The position numbers and the translations under genes were made by a program. The notes beneath the pieces are model-generated. The model saw only the letters and a list, made by a program, of their open reading frames with translations, did no database searches and was not told where the DNA came from. A DNA stretch of 64,000 nucleotides from Flavobacterium aeripolare (lineage in GTDB: Bacteria; Bacteroidota; Bacteroidia; Flavobacteriales; Flavobacteriaceae), in assembly GCF_013294025.1 (NCBI RefSeq), contig NZ_JABSNL010000002.1:124001-188000 (forward strand), read 5' to 3'. The first letter of the stretch is position 1. Every line of letters begins with the position of its first letter. Below, piece by piece: positions 8,476 through 16,669 of this stretch.

Positions 8476-9440
8476 TATACTATTCCTTCTTTTAAAATGT
8501 CGTGTAAATGTAACACTCCTTTGTATTCTTTGTTCTCAACAACGATCAATTGTGTAATAGAAAAATCTTCCAATGTATTCAAGGCATCTGTCACCATATC
8601 TGTTGCCTGAATTAACTTAGGATTTTTAGTCATGATGTCACTTGCAACTAGATCTTTGAAGTGATCTCTTTCGCTTAACATTCTTCGAATATCTCCATCA
8701 GTTATAATCCCAATTACAGCGTTATTTTCAACAACAGCAGTTACGCCTAATCGTTTTTCTGAAATTTCAAAGATTACTTGCTGGATAGAAGCATCGGGAG
8801 CAACCATAGGTTTCAAGGTATGTTCTAGCATATCCTTTACACGTAATAATAATTTTTTACCAAGTGCGCCTCCCGGATGGTAAATTGCAAAGTCTTCGGG
8901 TTTAAAATCCCTCATTTCCATCAAGCAAACAGCAAGTGCATCTCCCATTACTAATTGGGCTGTAGTGCTACTTGTGGGAGCTAGATTGATTGGGCAAGCT
9001 TCTTTATCAACGGTCGTATTCAAGACGTATTTTGATCCTTTGGCTAAAAAAGAAGTCATGTTCCCTGTAATTGCAATTAGGGTGTTCCCAAAACGGGTAA
9101 GCAACGGAACCAGAACTTTAATTTCAGGACTATTTCCGCTTTTAGAAATGCAGATAATAACATCCTCTTTTTGTACCATTCCTAAATCGCCATGAATAGC
9201 CTCTGCTGCATGTAAAAATAGAGAAGGAGTTCCTGTTGAGTTAAATGTAGCAACCATTTTTTGTGCGATAATGGCACTTTTTCCTATTCCTGTTACAACT
9301 AATCTGCCCTTAGAATTATAGATTGCTTGCGCTGCATTTGAAAAATTATCATCTAAAAAGTCTGTGAGCTTTATAATCGACTCACTTTCAGTCATGATGG
9401 TTTTTTTGGCTATGGCCAATATATTTTCGTTTGATATCAA
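8475..9440 (-). CDS. kdsD: Arabinose-5-phosphate isomerase, KpsF/GutQ family (SIS + two CBS)
   Basis: The 321-residue enzyme has an N-terminal sugar-isomerase (SIS) domain with VVTGIGKSAIIAQKMVATFNSTGTP-type text and IICISKSGNSPEI, then LAPTSSTTAQLVMGDALAV and YHPGGALGKKLLLRV, and two C-terminal CBS domains (about 205-321, including GIITDGDIRRML). It interconverts ribulose-5-phosphate and arabinose-5-phosphate, the first committed step to Kdo in LPS. It is the first gene of the minus-strand kdsD-tatC block and divergent from recQ, with a -7 box at 9493-9500. Confidence 0.93.
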   Translation of the reverse strand: MISNENILAIAKKTIMTESESIIKLTDFLDDNFSNAAQAIYNSKGRLVVTGIGKSAIIAQKMVATFNSTGTPSLFLHAAEAIHGDLGMVQKEDVIICISKSGNSPEIKVLVPLLTRFGNTLIAITGNMTSFLAKGSKYVLNTTVDKEACPINLAPTSSTTAQLVMGDALAVCLMEMRDFKPEDFAIYHPGGALGKKLLLRVKDMLEHTLKPMVAPDASIQQVIFEISEKRLGVTAVVENNAVIGIITDGDIRRMLSERDHFKDLVASDIMTKNPKLIQATDMVTDALNTLEDFSITQLIVVENKEYKGVLHLHDILKEGIV

Positions 9441-9492
9441 AACAGAATGTTTAAAATTTGTAAGTGTAAAAGAAAGTAGTATCTTTATAATG

Positions 9493-9500
9493 CAAATTTA
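9493..9500 (-). promoter_or_regulatory. -7 box for the kdsD-tatC operon
   Basis: The minus strand reads TAAATTTG here, about 50 bases before the kdsD ATG, matching TAnnTTTG. Confidence 0.5.
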
Positions 9501-9523
9501 TACAAAATACCATATAATAAAGA

Positions 9524-11719
9524 ATGAATTCAAACGAAATTAATATCCATACGGAATTAAAGAAATATTTTGGCTTTAGCCAATTTAAGGGGCTGCAGGA
9601 ACAAGTCATCAAAAGTTTGCTTAACAAGGAAAATACCTTTGTTATCATGCCTACTGGAGGTGGAAAATCACTGTGTTATCAGTTACCCGCTTTGATACAA
9701 GAAGGGACCGCAATTGTCGTTTCGCCTCTAATCGCTTTAATGAAAAACCAAGTTGATGCTATTCGAAGTTTGTCTTCAGAAAATGGTATCGCACATGTCT
9801 TAAATTCCTCCCTTACTAAAACTGAAATTACACAAGTTAAAAAAGATATTACATCTGGATTAACTAAGCTACTTTATGTAGCGCCAGAGTCATTGACAAA
9901 GGAAGAAAATGTTAACTTTTTAAAAGGAGTTAAAATTTCGTTTGTTGCTATTGATGAAGCGCACTGTATTTCTGAATGGGGTCATGACTTTAGACCTGAA
10001 TATCGAAATCTAAAAAATATTATAAAACAGTTGGGTGATATTCCTATCATCGGGCTAACGGCTACCGCAACTCCAAAAGTGCAAGAGGATATCTTGAAGA
10101 ACCTGGATATGACCGGAGCCAAAACTTTTAAAGCGTCGTTTAATAGACCCAATTTATACTACGAAGTACGTACTAAAACAAAAAATATCGAATCGGATAT
10201 TATTCGTTTTATTAGACAGCATAAAGGGAAATCAGGTATCATATATTGTTTAAGTCGTAAAAAAGTGGAGGCTATTGCCGAAGTTTTACAAGTAAACGGA
10301 ATAAGTGCTGTTCCTTATCACGCTGGTCTTGATGCAAAAACTAGGGCGAGACACCAAGACATGTTTCTTATGGAAGATGTTGATGTTGTAGTAGCAACTA
10401 TTGCTTTTGGTATGGGAATTGACAAGCCAGATGTTCGTTTTGTAATACACCACGATATTCCTAAATCGCTTGAAAGTTATTATCAAGAAACGGGTCGCGC
10501 AGGTCGTGATGGTGGTGAAGGGCATTGTCTCGCTTACTATTCATACAAAGATGTAGAAAAGTTAGAGAAATTCATGTCAGGGAAACCGGTAGCAGAACAA
10601 GAGATTGGTTTTGCCTTGTTACAAGAAGTGGTGGCTTATGCCGAAACATCGATGTCAAGGAGAAAATTCTTGCTTCATTATTTTGGTGAAGAATTTGACA
10701 GCGAGAACGGTGATGGTGCTGATATGGATGATAATGTTCGAAATCCAAAAACTAAGATTGAAGCGCAAGAGCAAGTCGTTAAATTATTAGAGGTTGTTCG
10801 CGATACAAAACACCTTTATAAATCCAAAGAGATTGTTTTTACGTTAATAGGTCGAGTGAATGCTGTTATAAAAGCGCATCGTACAGATGTGCAACCCTTT
10901 TTTGGCTCTGGGATTTCCTTCGATGAAAAATATTGGATGGCATTATTGAGACAAGTTTTAGTGGCAGGTTATTTATCGAAAGATATTGAAACCTACGGAA
11001 TTGTGAAAATCACAGATAAAGGACTTGATTTTATTAAAAAGCCTTCATCTTTCCTGATGTCTGAAGATCATGAGTACAACGAGACTGTTGATGAAGCTAT
11101 TGTGACTGCTTCAAAAGTAACGCTTGCGATAGATACGGTTCTAATGAACATGTTAAAAGACTTGCGTAAAAAAGTGGCCAAGAAAATAGGTGTGCCTCCT
11201 TTTGTAGTGTTTCAAGATCCTTCATTAGAAGATATGGCCTTGAAATATCCAATTTCGCTAAATGAATTAATTAATATTCATGGAGTAGGGGAAGGAAAAG
11301 CTAAAAAGTATGGTAGTGATTTCGTTGAGTTAATCAATAGATATGTAAACGAGAATGAAATCGTTAGATCAGAAGATCTGGTGGTAAAATCTACAGGAAC
11401 TAACTCAGCAAACAAGCTTTATATTATTCAAAATATTGACCGTAAATTGTCATTAGATGATATCGCTAAAGCGAAAGGCCTAACAATGGACTTGCTAATT
11501 AAGGAAATGGAACAAATAGTATATTCAGGGACAAAACTGAATATAAAATATTGGGTTGATGACATGCTCGATGAAGAACAGCAAGAAGAGATCTATGATT
11601 ATTTCATGGAATCTGAGTCAGATAAGATCGAAGGTGCTCTTAAAGAGTTTGAAGGAGATTATGATATCGACGAACTGCGGCTGATGCGAATAAAATTTAT
11701 TAGCGAAGTAGCTAATTAG
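9524..11719 (+). CDS. recQ: ATP-dependent DNA helicase RecQ
   Basis: This 731-residue superfamily 2 helicase has FKGLQEQVI (motif 0), Walker A TGGGKS (44-49), DEAHCIS (Asp144), GLTATATP (motif III), FNRPNLYYEV, the aromatic-rich region and QETGRAGRDG (motif VI). Regions after residue 400 correspond to the RecQ C-terminal domain, followed by an HRDC domain (about 535-610, with INIHGVGEGKAKKYG) and a C-terminal helix-turn-helix-like extension that Bacteroidota RecQs carry. It unwinds 3'-5' in recombination and fork repair. It is a monocistronic gene with its own terminator and is divergent from kdsD. Confidence 0.95.
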   Translation: MNSNEINIHTELKKYFGFSQFKGLQEQVIKSLLNKENTFVIMPTGGGKSLCYQLPALIQEGTAIVVSPLIALMKNQVDAIRSLSSENGIAHVLNSSLTKTEITQVKKDITSGLTKLLYVAPESLTKEENVNFLKGVKISFVAIDEAHCISEWGHDFRPEYRNLKNIIKQLGDIPIIGLTATATPKVQEDILKNLDMTGAKTFKASFNRPNLYYEVRTKTKNIESDIIRFIRQHKGKSGIIYCLSRKKVEAIAEVLQVNGISAVPYHAGLDAKTRARHQDMFLMEDVDVVVATIAFGMGIDKPDVRFVIHHDIPKSLESYYQETGRAGRDGGEGHCLAYYSYKDVEKLEKFMSGKPVAEQEIGFALLQEVVAYAETSMSRRKFLLHYFGEEFDSENGDGADMDDNVRNPKTKIEAQEQVVKLLEVVRDTKHLYKSKEIVFTLIGRVNAVIKAHRTDVQPFFGSGISFDEKYWMALLRQVLVAGYLSKDIETYGIVKITDKGLDFIKKPSSFLMSEDHEYNETVDEAIVTASKVTLAIDTVLMNMLKDLRKKVAKKIGVPPFVVFQDPSLEDMALKYPISLNELINIHGVGEGKAKKYGSDFVELINRYVNENEIVRSEDLVVKSTGTNSANKLYIIQNIDRKLSLDDIAKAKGLTMDLLIKEMEQIVYSGTKLNIKYWVDDMLDEEQQEEIYDYFMESESDKIEGALKEFEGDYDIDELRLMRIKFISEVAN

Positions 11720-11730
11720 AACATAAAATT

Positions 11731-11764
11731 AAAAAGAGAAGTTATTGTAACTTCTCTTTTTTTA
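11731..11764 (+). terminator. Terminator of recQ
   Basis: A 13-bp perfect stem (11732-11744 with 11748-11760), a TTG loop and a run of T lie 12 bases after the recQ stop. Confidence 0.85.
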
Positions 11765-11788
11765 TATATAAACAAAGAATAACTATAA

Positions 11789-12493
11789 ATGCATTTAAGT
11801 ATTATTATCCCTACTTACAATGAGGTAAGTACAATCGCCACAGTAATCACACACTTACAGCACTGTTTGCTAGGGAAGCAATATGAAATTATTATTTCTG
11901 ATGGTGGTAGTACAGATGAAACAGTCGCAATCGCAAATACGCTAGGGGTAAAAACTGTAGTTTCAAAAATTAAAGGGAGGGCAGGACAAATGAATTGTGG
12001 TGTAAAGAATGCGAGTGGAACTATTTATTATTTTGTGCATGCAGATAGTTTACCAGTAGCCAGCTTTTATGAAGATATTACATCTGCTGTATCGGGTGGT
12101 TATGATTGCGGCAGTTTTAGAACAAAATTTGATAATGCAATGTGGCTTCTTAAATTTAATGCCTTCTTCACACGATTTAATTATTTATTTTTTCGTGGTG
12201 GTGATCAAAGTATTTTTATCACCAGAGAATTATGGCAGCAAGTAGGTCATTATAAAGAGTCGATGCTTATAATGGAGGACTATGATTTCTTAGCTCGAAT
12301 TTGGCAACAAGGAAAGTTTAAATTAATACCAAAAGCAACTCTTGTTTCGGCTAGGAAATACGAAGAAAATAGTTGGTTGACAGTGCAATTAGCCAACTTG
12401 AAAATCGTGAAAATGTATAAAAAGGGTGCTTCTCAGCAGGAGATGTTAGTTAAGTATAAAGAACTTTTAAGCTATAGAAAAAATGCATTTTAA
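11789..12493 (+). CDS. Family 2 glycosyltransferase (TIGR04283-like)
   Basis: This 234-residue GT-A enzyme opens with LSIIIPTYNE and has ISDGGSTDETV (nucleotide-binding Asp), GRAGQMNCGVKNASG, FVHADS (the metal-binding acidic motif) and MEDYDFLARI. The G-R-A-x-Q-M-N and HAD elements match the group known as TIGR04283, whose substrate is poorly defined. No transmembrane helix is obvious, so it is probably cytosolic or peripheral. Its end overlaps the following dehydrogenase start by 11 bases, which implies coupled translation. Confidence 0.86.
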   Translation: MHLSIIIPTYNEVSTIATVITHLQHCLLGKQYEIIISDGGSTDETVAIANTLGVKTVVSKIKGRAGQMNCGVKNASGTIYYFVHADSLPVASFYEDITSAVSGGYDCGSFRTKFDNAMWLLKFNAFFTRFNYLFFRGGDQSIFITRELWQQVGHYKESMLIMEDYDFLARIWQQGKFKLIPKATLVSARKYEENSWLTVQLANLKIVKMYKKGASQQEMLVKYKELLSYRKNAF

Positions 12494-13271
12494 AAATAAG
12501 GTAGTCTGGATTACTGGCGCTTCTTCAGGTATTGGTAAAGAGTTAGCATTGCAATTAGCTCGCGAAGAGGCTATATTGATTTTAACAGCTACAAATTTAG
12601 ATGCTTTAAATTCTTTAAAAGTTGAGTTAGGAAACACGCAATCACACATTCTTACTTACAATCTTCTAGATATTGAGGGGATTTCTAACTTAGTAAGCCA
12701 AGCGATGCTTCTAGAAGGTCGTATTGATTATGTTATACAAAGCGCTGGAAAAAGTCAACGTGCAATGGCGGATCAAACTGATATTGTCGTGTATAAAAAA
12801 TTAATGGATTTAAATTTTTATGCTCCCGTCGCCTTATCACAAGCGATACTGCCACATTTTAAAAAGCAAGGCTATGGAAGTATTTGTGTAATCAGTAGTA
12901 TCGCTGGTCTAATAGGTTTTCCTTTGCGTTCGGGCTATGCTGCTTCAAAGCATGCGATCAAAGGATACTTAGAGACATTGCAATGTGAATTATATAAAAC
13001 CAATATCCATGTTTCTATCGTATATCCTGGTAGAATAAATACAAATATTTCAAAAAATGCCTTAGCGGGTGATGGTCAGCAATATGGCGATACAGATGAA
13101 AATAGTGAGGCAGGAATGCCGGTTGCAGTTTGCTGTAAAAAAATAATTGCTGGATTAAGGAAGAAGCAAAAGGCGATTTATATCTTAAAAGCTGAGCGGC
13201 TTTTGTTATGGCTTTGGTGGTATATTCCAAGTTTGTATTACAAGATAGCGCACGCAAAGGGCGCAAAATAA
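12483..13271 (+). CDS. Short-chain dehydrogenase/reductase (SDR)
   Basis: The 262-residue oxidoreductase has the cofactor motif TGASSGIG (11-18), QSAGKSQ in place of the usual NNAG, Asn111, Ser139 in ISSIAG and the catalytic Tyr152-x3-Lys156 (GYAASKHAIK). The classical SDR tetrad is complete, so it should be an active NAD(P)H-dependent reductase. The C-terminus ends in an aromatic hydrophobic stretch (LLLWLWWYIPSLYY) that may attach it to the membrane. It overlaps the upstream glycosyltransferase gene and precedes the VOC gene by 32 bases. The substrate is unknown. Confidence 0.9.
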   Translation: MHFKNKVVWITGASSGIGKELALQLAREEAILILTATNLDALNSLKVELGNTQSHILTYNLLDIEGISNLVSQAMLLEGRIDYVIQSAGKSQRAMADQTDIVVYKKLMDLNFYAPVALSQAILPHFKKQGYGSICVISSIAGLIGFPLRSGYAASKHAIKGYLETLQCELYKTNIHVSIVYPGRINTNISKNALAGDGQQYGDTDENSEAGMPVAVCCKKIIAGLRKKQKAIYILKAERLLLWLWWYIPSLYYKIAHAKGAK

Positions 13272-13303
13272 TAGCAGTAAAATATAAAAATAAAAGAACA
13301 GGC

Positions 13304-14332
13304 ATGCACCACTATTTATCAGGAGTACAACAAATTGGGATTGGAGTTAAAAATGCGCACAGTGCAATGCATACATACAAACATTTATTTGGTATGGATG
13401 TACTCATTTTTGACGACGAAGCGAGTGCTACTTTAATGACGCAATATACTGGTGGCGATGTTTATAAGCGTAGAGCTATATTAACCATGAATTTGCAAGG
13501 GGGCGGTGGTTTAGAATTGTGGCAATTTTTAAATCGGAATCCCGCAGCCGCGAGTACGATACAATTAGGTGATTTGGGGATTTTTGCGGCAATTATTAAG
13601 TCGGTGAATTTAGAGCAATCGCATCAACGTTTATCAAAAATCGATGAGGTTGTAGTTTCTGATATTTTTAAGTCAGAGGCTAGCGGTAATTACTTTTGGC
13701 TAACTGATGCCAACAAAAATACGTTTAAAATTATTGCCTCTAATGATTGGTTCCAGACTGGAAACCACGATATGGGCGGAATAGTAGGTAGTGTAATTGG
13801 TGTTTCAGATATGGAGAAAGCAATTTTGTTTTATCAAAGTGTTCTGGGGATTGATGTTATTTTATACGACACCGAAGCTATAGAGAATAAACAGCGCATT
13901 CGAAAAGTAGGAATTAGTAAAAAAGCTACCGGTAAAGGAGCATTCAATAAACTGTTAGGAGATGTTGTGATCGAACTAGTTCAGGTGTTAGATCGCGTTC
14001 CTGCCAAAATTTACCAAGACCGGTTCTGGGGTGATTGTGGGTTTATTCATTTATGTTTTGATGTTTTAGACATGCAAGCGTTAAAAAAACACGCGATTAG
14101 TAAAGGACACGATTTTTCTGTAGATAGTAGTGATTCATTTGCTATGGATCACGCAGCTGGTCGTTTTTGTTACATCGAAGATCCAGATGGTACATTGATA
14201 GAACTAGTAGAAACACACAAAGTGCCTATCTTAAAGAAAATAGGATGGTATCTGGATCTTAGAAAAAGAAACATTGAAAAACCGTTACCCAACTGGATGA
14301 TTAAAATGCTTGCTATTAGCAAGGTCAAATAA
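13304..14332 (+). CDS. Double VOC-domain protein
   Basis: This protein of 342 residues contains two vicinal-oxygen-chelate modules. Module one has GVQQIGIGVKN (about 5-15) and ends in the TFKIIA region (about 140); module two starts at GSVIGVSDMEKAILFYQSVLG and ends with GRFCYIEDPDGTLIELVETHKV. VOC proteins bind metals and act as isomerases, dioxygenases or resistance proteins. The second module keeps the IHLCFDV His and the LIELVE Glu, both common metal ligands. I chose ATG 13304: the longer frame from 13208 would overlap 64 bases of the dehydrogenase and adds an unrelated basic leader. The function is unassigned. Confidence 0.8.
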   Translation: MHHYLSGVQQIGIGVKNAHSAMHTYKHLFGMDVLIFDDEASATLMTQYTGGDVYKRRAILTMNLQGGGGLELWQFLNRNPAAASTIQLGDLGIFAAIIKSVNLEQSHQRLSKIDEVVVSDIFKSEASGNYFWLTDANKNTFKIIASNDWFQTGNHDMGGIVGSVIGVSDMEKAILFYQSVLGIDVILYDTEAIENKQRIRKVGISKKATGKGAFNKLLGDVVIELVQVLDRVPAKIYQDRFWGDCGFIHLCFDVLDMQALKKHAISKGHDFSVDSSDSFAMDHAAGRFCYIEDPDGTLIELVETHKVPILKKIGWYLDLRKRNIEKPLPNWMIKMLAISKVK

Positions 14333-14334
14333 AG

Positions 14335-15291
14335 CTAGCTTTTATATTGACTATAACAAAAAGCGGTGATAGGGAAGATAAAAAATAGAATGACAGCAGG
14401 AAGTAGGCCAGCAAACAAGCCCACTAAAACAGCTATTGATACTACAATAATAGGATAGCAAATTAATAACAAACCAAAAAGAACCGAATCATAAAAGACG
14501 GTATTTTTGGTTTTTTTTTGTGCTATTTTTTTAAAGAAATGATAGATTGGTGCATTCAAAATATAACCTAAAAGTGCAGGGATTGTCAGTGCTACTTTTT
14601 GTGCATGTGATTTTTTTTCATAAAACAATGCAGCAACGTCTTCCTCTTTTTTAGCAACTTGCAAATGATCTAGAATTCCTTCTTTCAACTTGCTATTGAA
14701 AGTAGTGTAGAAAAAATTGTCTTGTTCTAATGTGAGTACACTTGCGTTAAACTCTTGATTAAAATTGATCAGTACTTTCTTAGGATTTTTAGAAAACGAA
14801 GAGTAATTTAAATTTGTAGGTTGGATTTGTAAATTATCCACCCCCTCATTCAATGCCAGTAATGCTAGTCGCGCAGTACCTTTCTTCAAGGAGCGCAATT
14901 TCCATTCATTGATACACAAACCTTCAGAAAAGATTAAAATGGTTTTGTTCTCTTTAAACAAGGAAATGCACCTTTTAAAAGTATCTTCATTTTTAATTAA
15001 GTTGCTTTTTCCTTCGCTTAAACGATATATTGGTATTAGTTGTAAAGCATTTAAAAAATTGGCTACAAGAGGTTTATTAAAGGCGTCTCCACGTGCAAGA
15101 AAATGAATTGGTTTGGGATAATTTACTGCTATAACAATAGCATCAAAAAACGAGTTCGGGTGATTTGATGCTATTATTTTAGGTGCAGTATACGACGTAG
15201 CCTCGTCAAAGTGAACAACAGTTTTACCACAGTAAATCTTCAAGGCTAATTTGGCGCCTAGTTTAAAAAAGGAATATACTGCTGTACTCAT
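14335..15291 (-). CDS. 1-acylglycerol-3-phosphate acyltransferase-like (PlsC family) membrane protein
   Basis: The 318-residue protein has the acyltransferase motif IIASNHPNSFFDAI (His44, Asp50), RGDAFNKP, the FSEG motif in LIFSEGLCINEW, and LKKGTARLAL. Two hydrophobic helices follow near the C-terminus (about 235-315). The family transfers fatty acyl groups to lysophospholipids or related acceptors. The motif spacing is H-x5-D, where plain PlsC has H-x4-D; the NHPNSFFD form recurs in a Bacteroidota subgroup whose acceptor is not established. Transcribed alone and convergent with the VOC gene (2-base gap). Confidence 0.85.
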   Translation of the reverse strand: MSTAVYSFFKLGAKLALKIYCGKTVVHFDEATSYTAPKIIASNHPNSFFDAIVIAVNYPKPIHFLARGDAFNKPLVANFLNALQLIPIYRLSEGKSNLIKNEDTFKRCISLFKENKTILIFSEGLCINEWKLRSLKKGTARLALLALNEGVDNLQIQPTNLNYSSFSKNPKKVLINFNQEFNASVLTLEQDNFFYTTFNSKLKEGILDHLQVAKKEEDVAALFYEKKSHAQKVALTIPALLGYILNAPIYHFFKKIAQKKTKNTVFYDSVLFGLLLICYPIIVVSIAVLVGLFAGLLPAVILFFIFPITAFCYSQYKS

Positions 15292-15336
15292 GTAGTGCTT
15301 TTAATAGAAATAAATTCTTGAGGTTGTCGTGTTATA

Positions 15337-16089
15337 TTATCTGAAATTATCAATGTCTAAGGTCCAGTCATAATCAGCATAGTCTAGATCTGGCTTTACA
15401 TTATTAGGGATAATATTGAATTTTTTACAAATTTCTCTCACCCCTTTTTTGTTTCCAAAATCTCCTCTAAACCAGCTCATCAATGGCGTTACGGTTAGTT
15501 TATTCTCTTTTTTATTGTAAGTAGATTTTTCTTTCAAGTACGCATTTGCCGAAGCGTTTAATTGCTTATCGATATTTGCAGCATCATAAACGCCAACAGG
15601 AGGACAGCTTTTTGCACCACAATTTAAGGCAAAGTGTATGCGGTAATCAACCTCATCTACTCTAAATTTTCTCTCTAACTTAGATGGGAATAATTTGTGT
15701 AGTTTACCAAGGCTCAATTTAATGCTAGACCTTCTTAAAAAATCGTGTTCAATAACATCTAGACTAAGTTTGTTCCCGGCAATTACAAATTGTTCCGATT
15801 TAAAAAAAGCATTTCTATCTTCGTATTGCTTTGGGTCTTTTTGCAAAGAAACAATTACAAAACTGTTGTAGGTGTTAATGAAAAATGCTTTTCGTTCATT
15901 GTCTGTTTTTAACTGCTTTAAAAGTGTGTCTTCATCTGCATTTGCAATTAAATCTACGTAGGATTGCGCTTTACCGTCTTTTGATTTTACTGATTCAACT
16001 AATTTTTTTGAGATAGCGACATAGTCATTCTCTTGTGCAAATCCTATATGGATAAAAAGCACTGCTAATAGTAAAAATATTTTTTTCAT
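15337..16089 (-). CDS. DUF547 secreted protein
   Basis: This 250-residue protein has a clear signal peptide (1-18, ending IGFAQ). The body has AFFINTYNSFVI and FALNCGAKSCPPVGVYDAANIDKQL, which define DUF547. The invariant Cys pair in CGAKSCPP and the WFRGDFG segment are present. The molecular function of DUF547 is unknown; the fold has been likened to papain or transglutaminase-type enzymes, with the Cys as candidate nucleophile (inference). It is monocistronic. Confidence 0.88.
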   Translation of the reverse strand: MKKIFLLLAVLFIHIGFAQENDYVAISKKLVESVKSKDGKAQSYVDLIANADEDTLLKQLKTDNERKAFFINTYNSFVIVSLQKDPKQYEDRNAFFKSEQFVIAGNKLSLDVIEHDFLRRSSIKLSLGKLHKLFPSKLERKFRVDEVDYRIHFALNCGAKSCPPVGVYDAANIDKQLNASANAYLKEKSTYNKKENKLTVTPLMSWFRGDFGNKKGVREICKKFNIIPNNVKPDLDYADYDWTLDIDNFR

Positions 16090-16256
16090 AATCGTATGTT
16101 TGTTTCTCTAATGTACGTAATAAACTAGGATTAGTTTTTTATTGATGCTGTCGTATGCCAACTTTAACAAGACATTAGTATTTACCTCAAGAGCTTTTTA
16201 AGCATAATGACAGAAATGAAAGAACGTTAAATTTTCGAAAAAAAAACGGAGAAAAG

Positions 16257-16499
16257 TTATGCGCCAGTATATATTTCAGCGCGATGTGGCTTTAAATTAT
16301 CCCTTACAGCAATCATGTGTTCGTCCGTAACAACCATGTAGGCAATAGCGTGCATCTCTGATTTCTCTTGGAAACCGGTGATGTTTAGCGCAATGTTTTC
16401 GGCTACGATGTATTCTTTTAGATGTATTTCGTGGTGTTGAGCTGTTTTTAAAGCGGCAGGACCTCTAAAATCCCATATCATTTTTATTTGTCGAGACAT
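16257..16499 (-). CDS. Conserved small protein of unknown function
   Basis: This is an 80-residue soluble protein with alternating hydrophobic segments, two His-rich stretches (QHHEIHLKEY and EMHAIAYMVVTDEHMIAV) and no signal peptide or helix that would span a membrane. Its composition matches neighbouring genes and its start follows an A/T-rich leader, so I consider it real. I do not recognise the family. The fold looks like a small alpha/beta domain. Confidence 0.65.
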   Translation of the reverse strand: MSRQIKMIWDFRGPAALKTAQHHEIHLKEYIVAENIALNITGFQEKSEMHAIAYMVVTDEHMIAVRDNLKPHRAEIYTGA

Positions 16500-16612
16500 A
16501 ATGTGTTTTTTTATTATGTTTCAAAGTTACAAAGTATCAAGACAATTTAAATAGCAAAAGTATTATTTGAAACGGATTCACTTTTGCGCAAGCAGAATTC
16601 AGTTCAAAATAG

Positions 16613-16620
16613 TATTTTTG
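16613..16620 (+). promoter_or_regulatory. -7 box that decides the start of the FAD enzyme gene
   Basis: TATTTTTG ends 4 bases before the upstream ATG at 16625, so transcription should begin at or after that codon. This favours ATG 16670 as the real start. Confidence 0.6.
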
Positions 16621-16669
16621 CAAAATGCTTGTAGGTATTACAAGTTGGTTCAAATTTTACATCAAGCAC

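Noticed and set aside
9451..9648. 65-codon minus frame over the recQ start
   Set aside because: Overlaps the recQ N-terminus and the kdsD promoter; no family signature.
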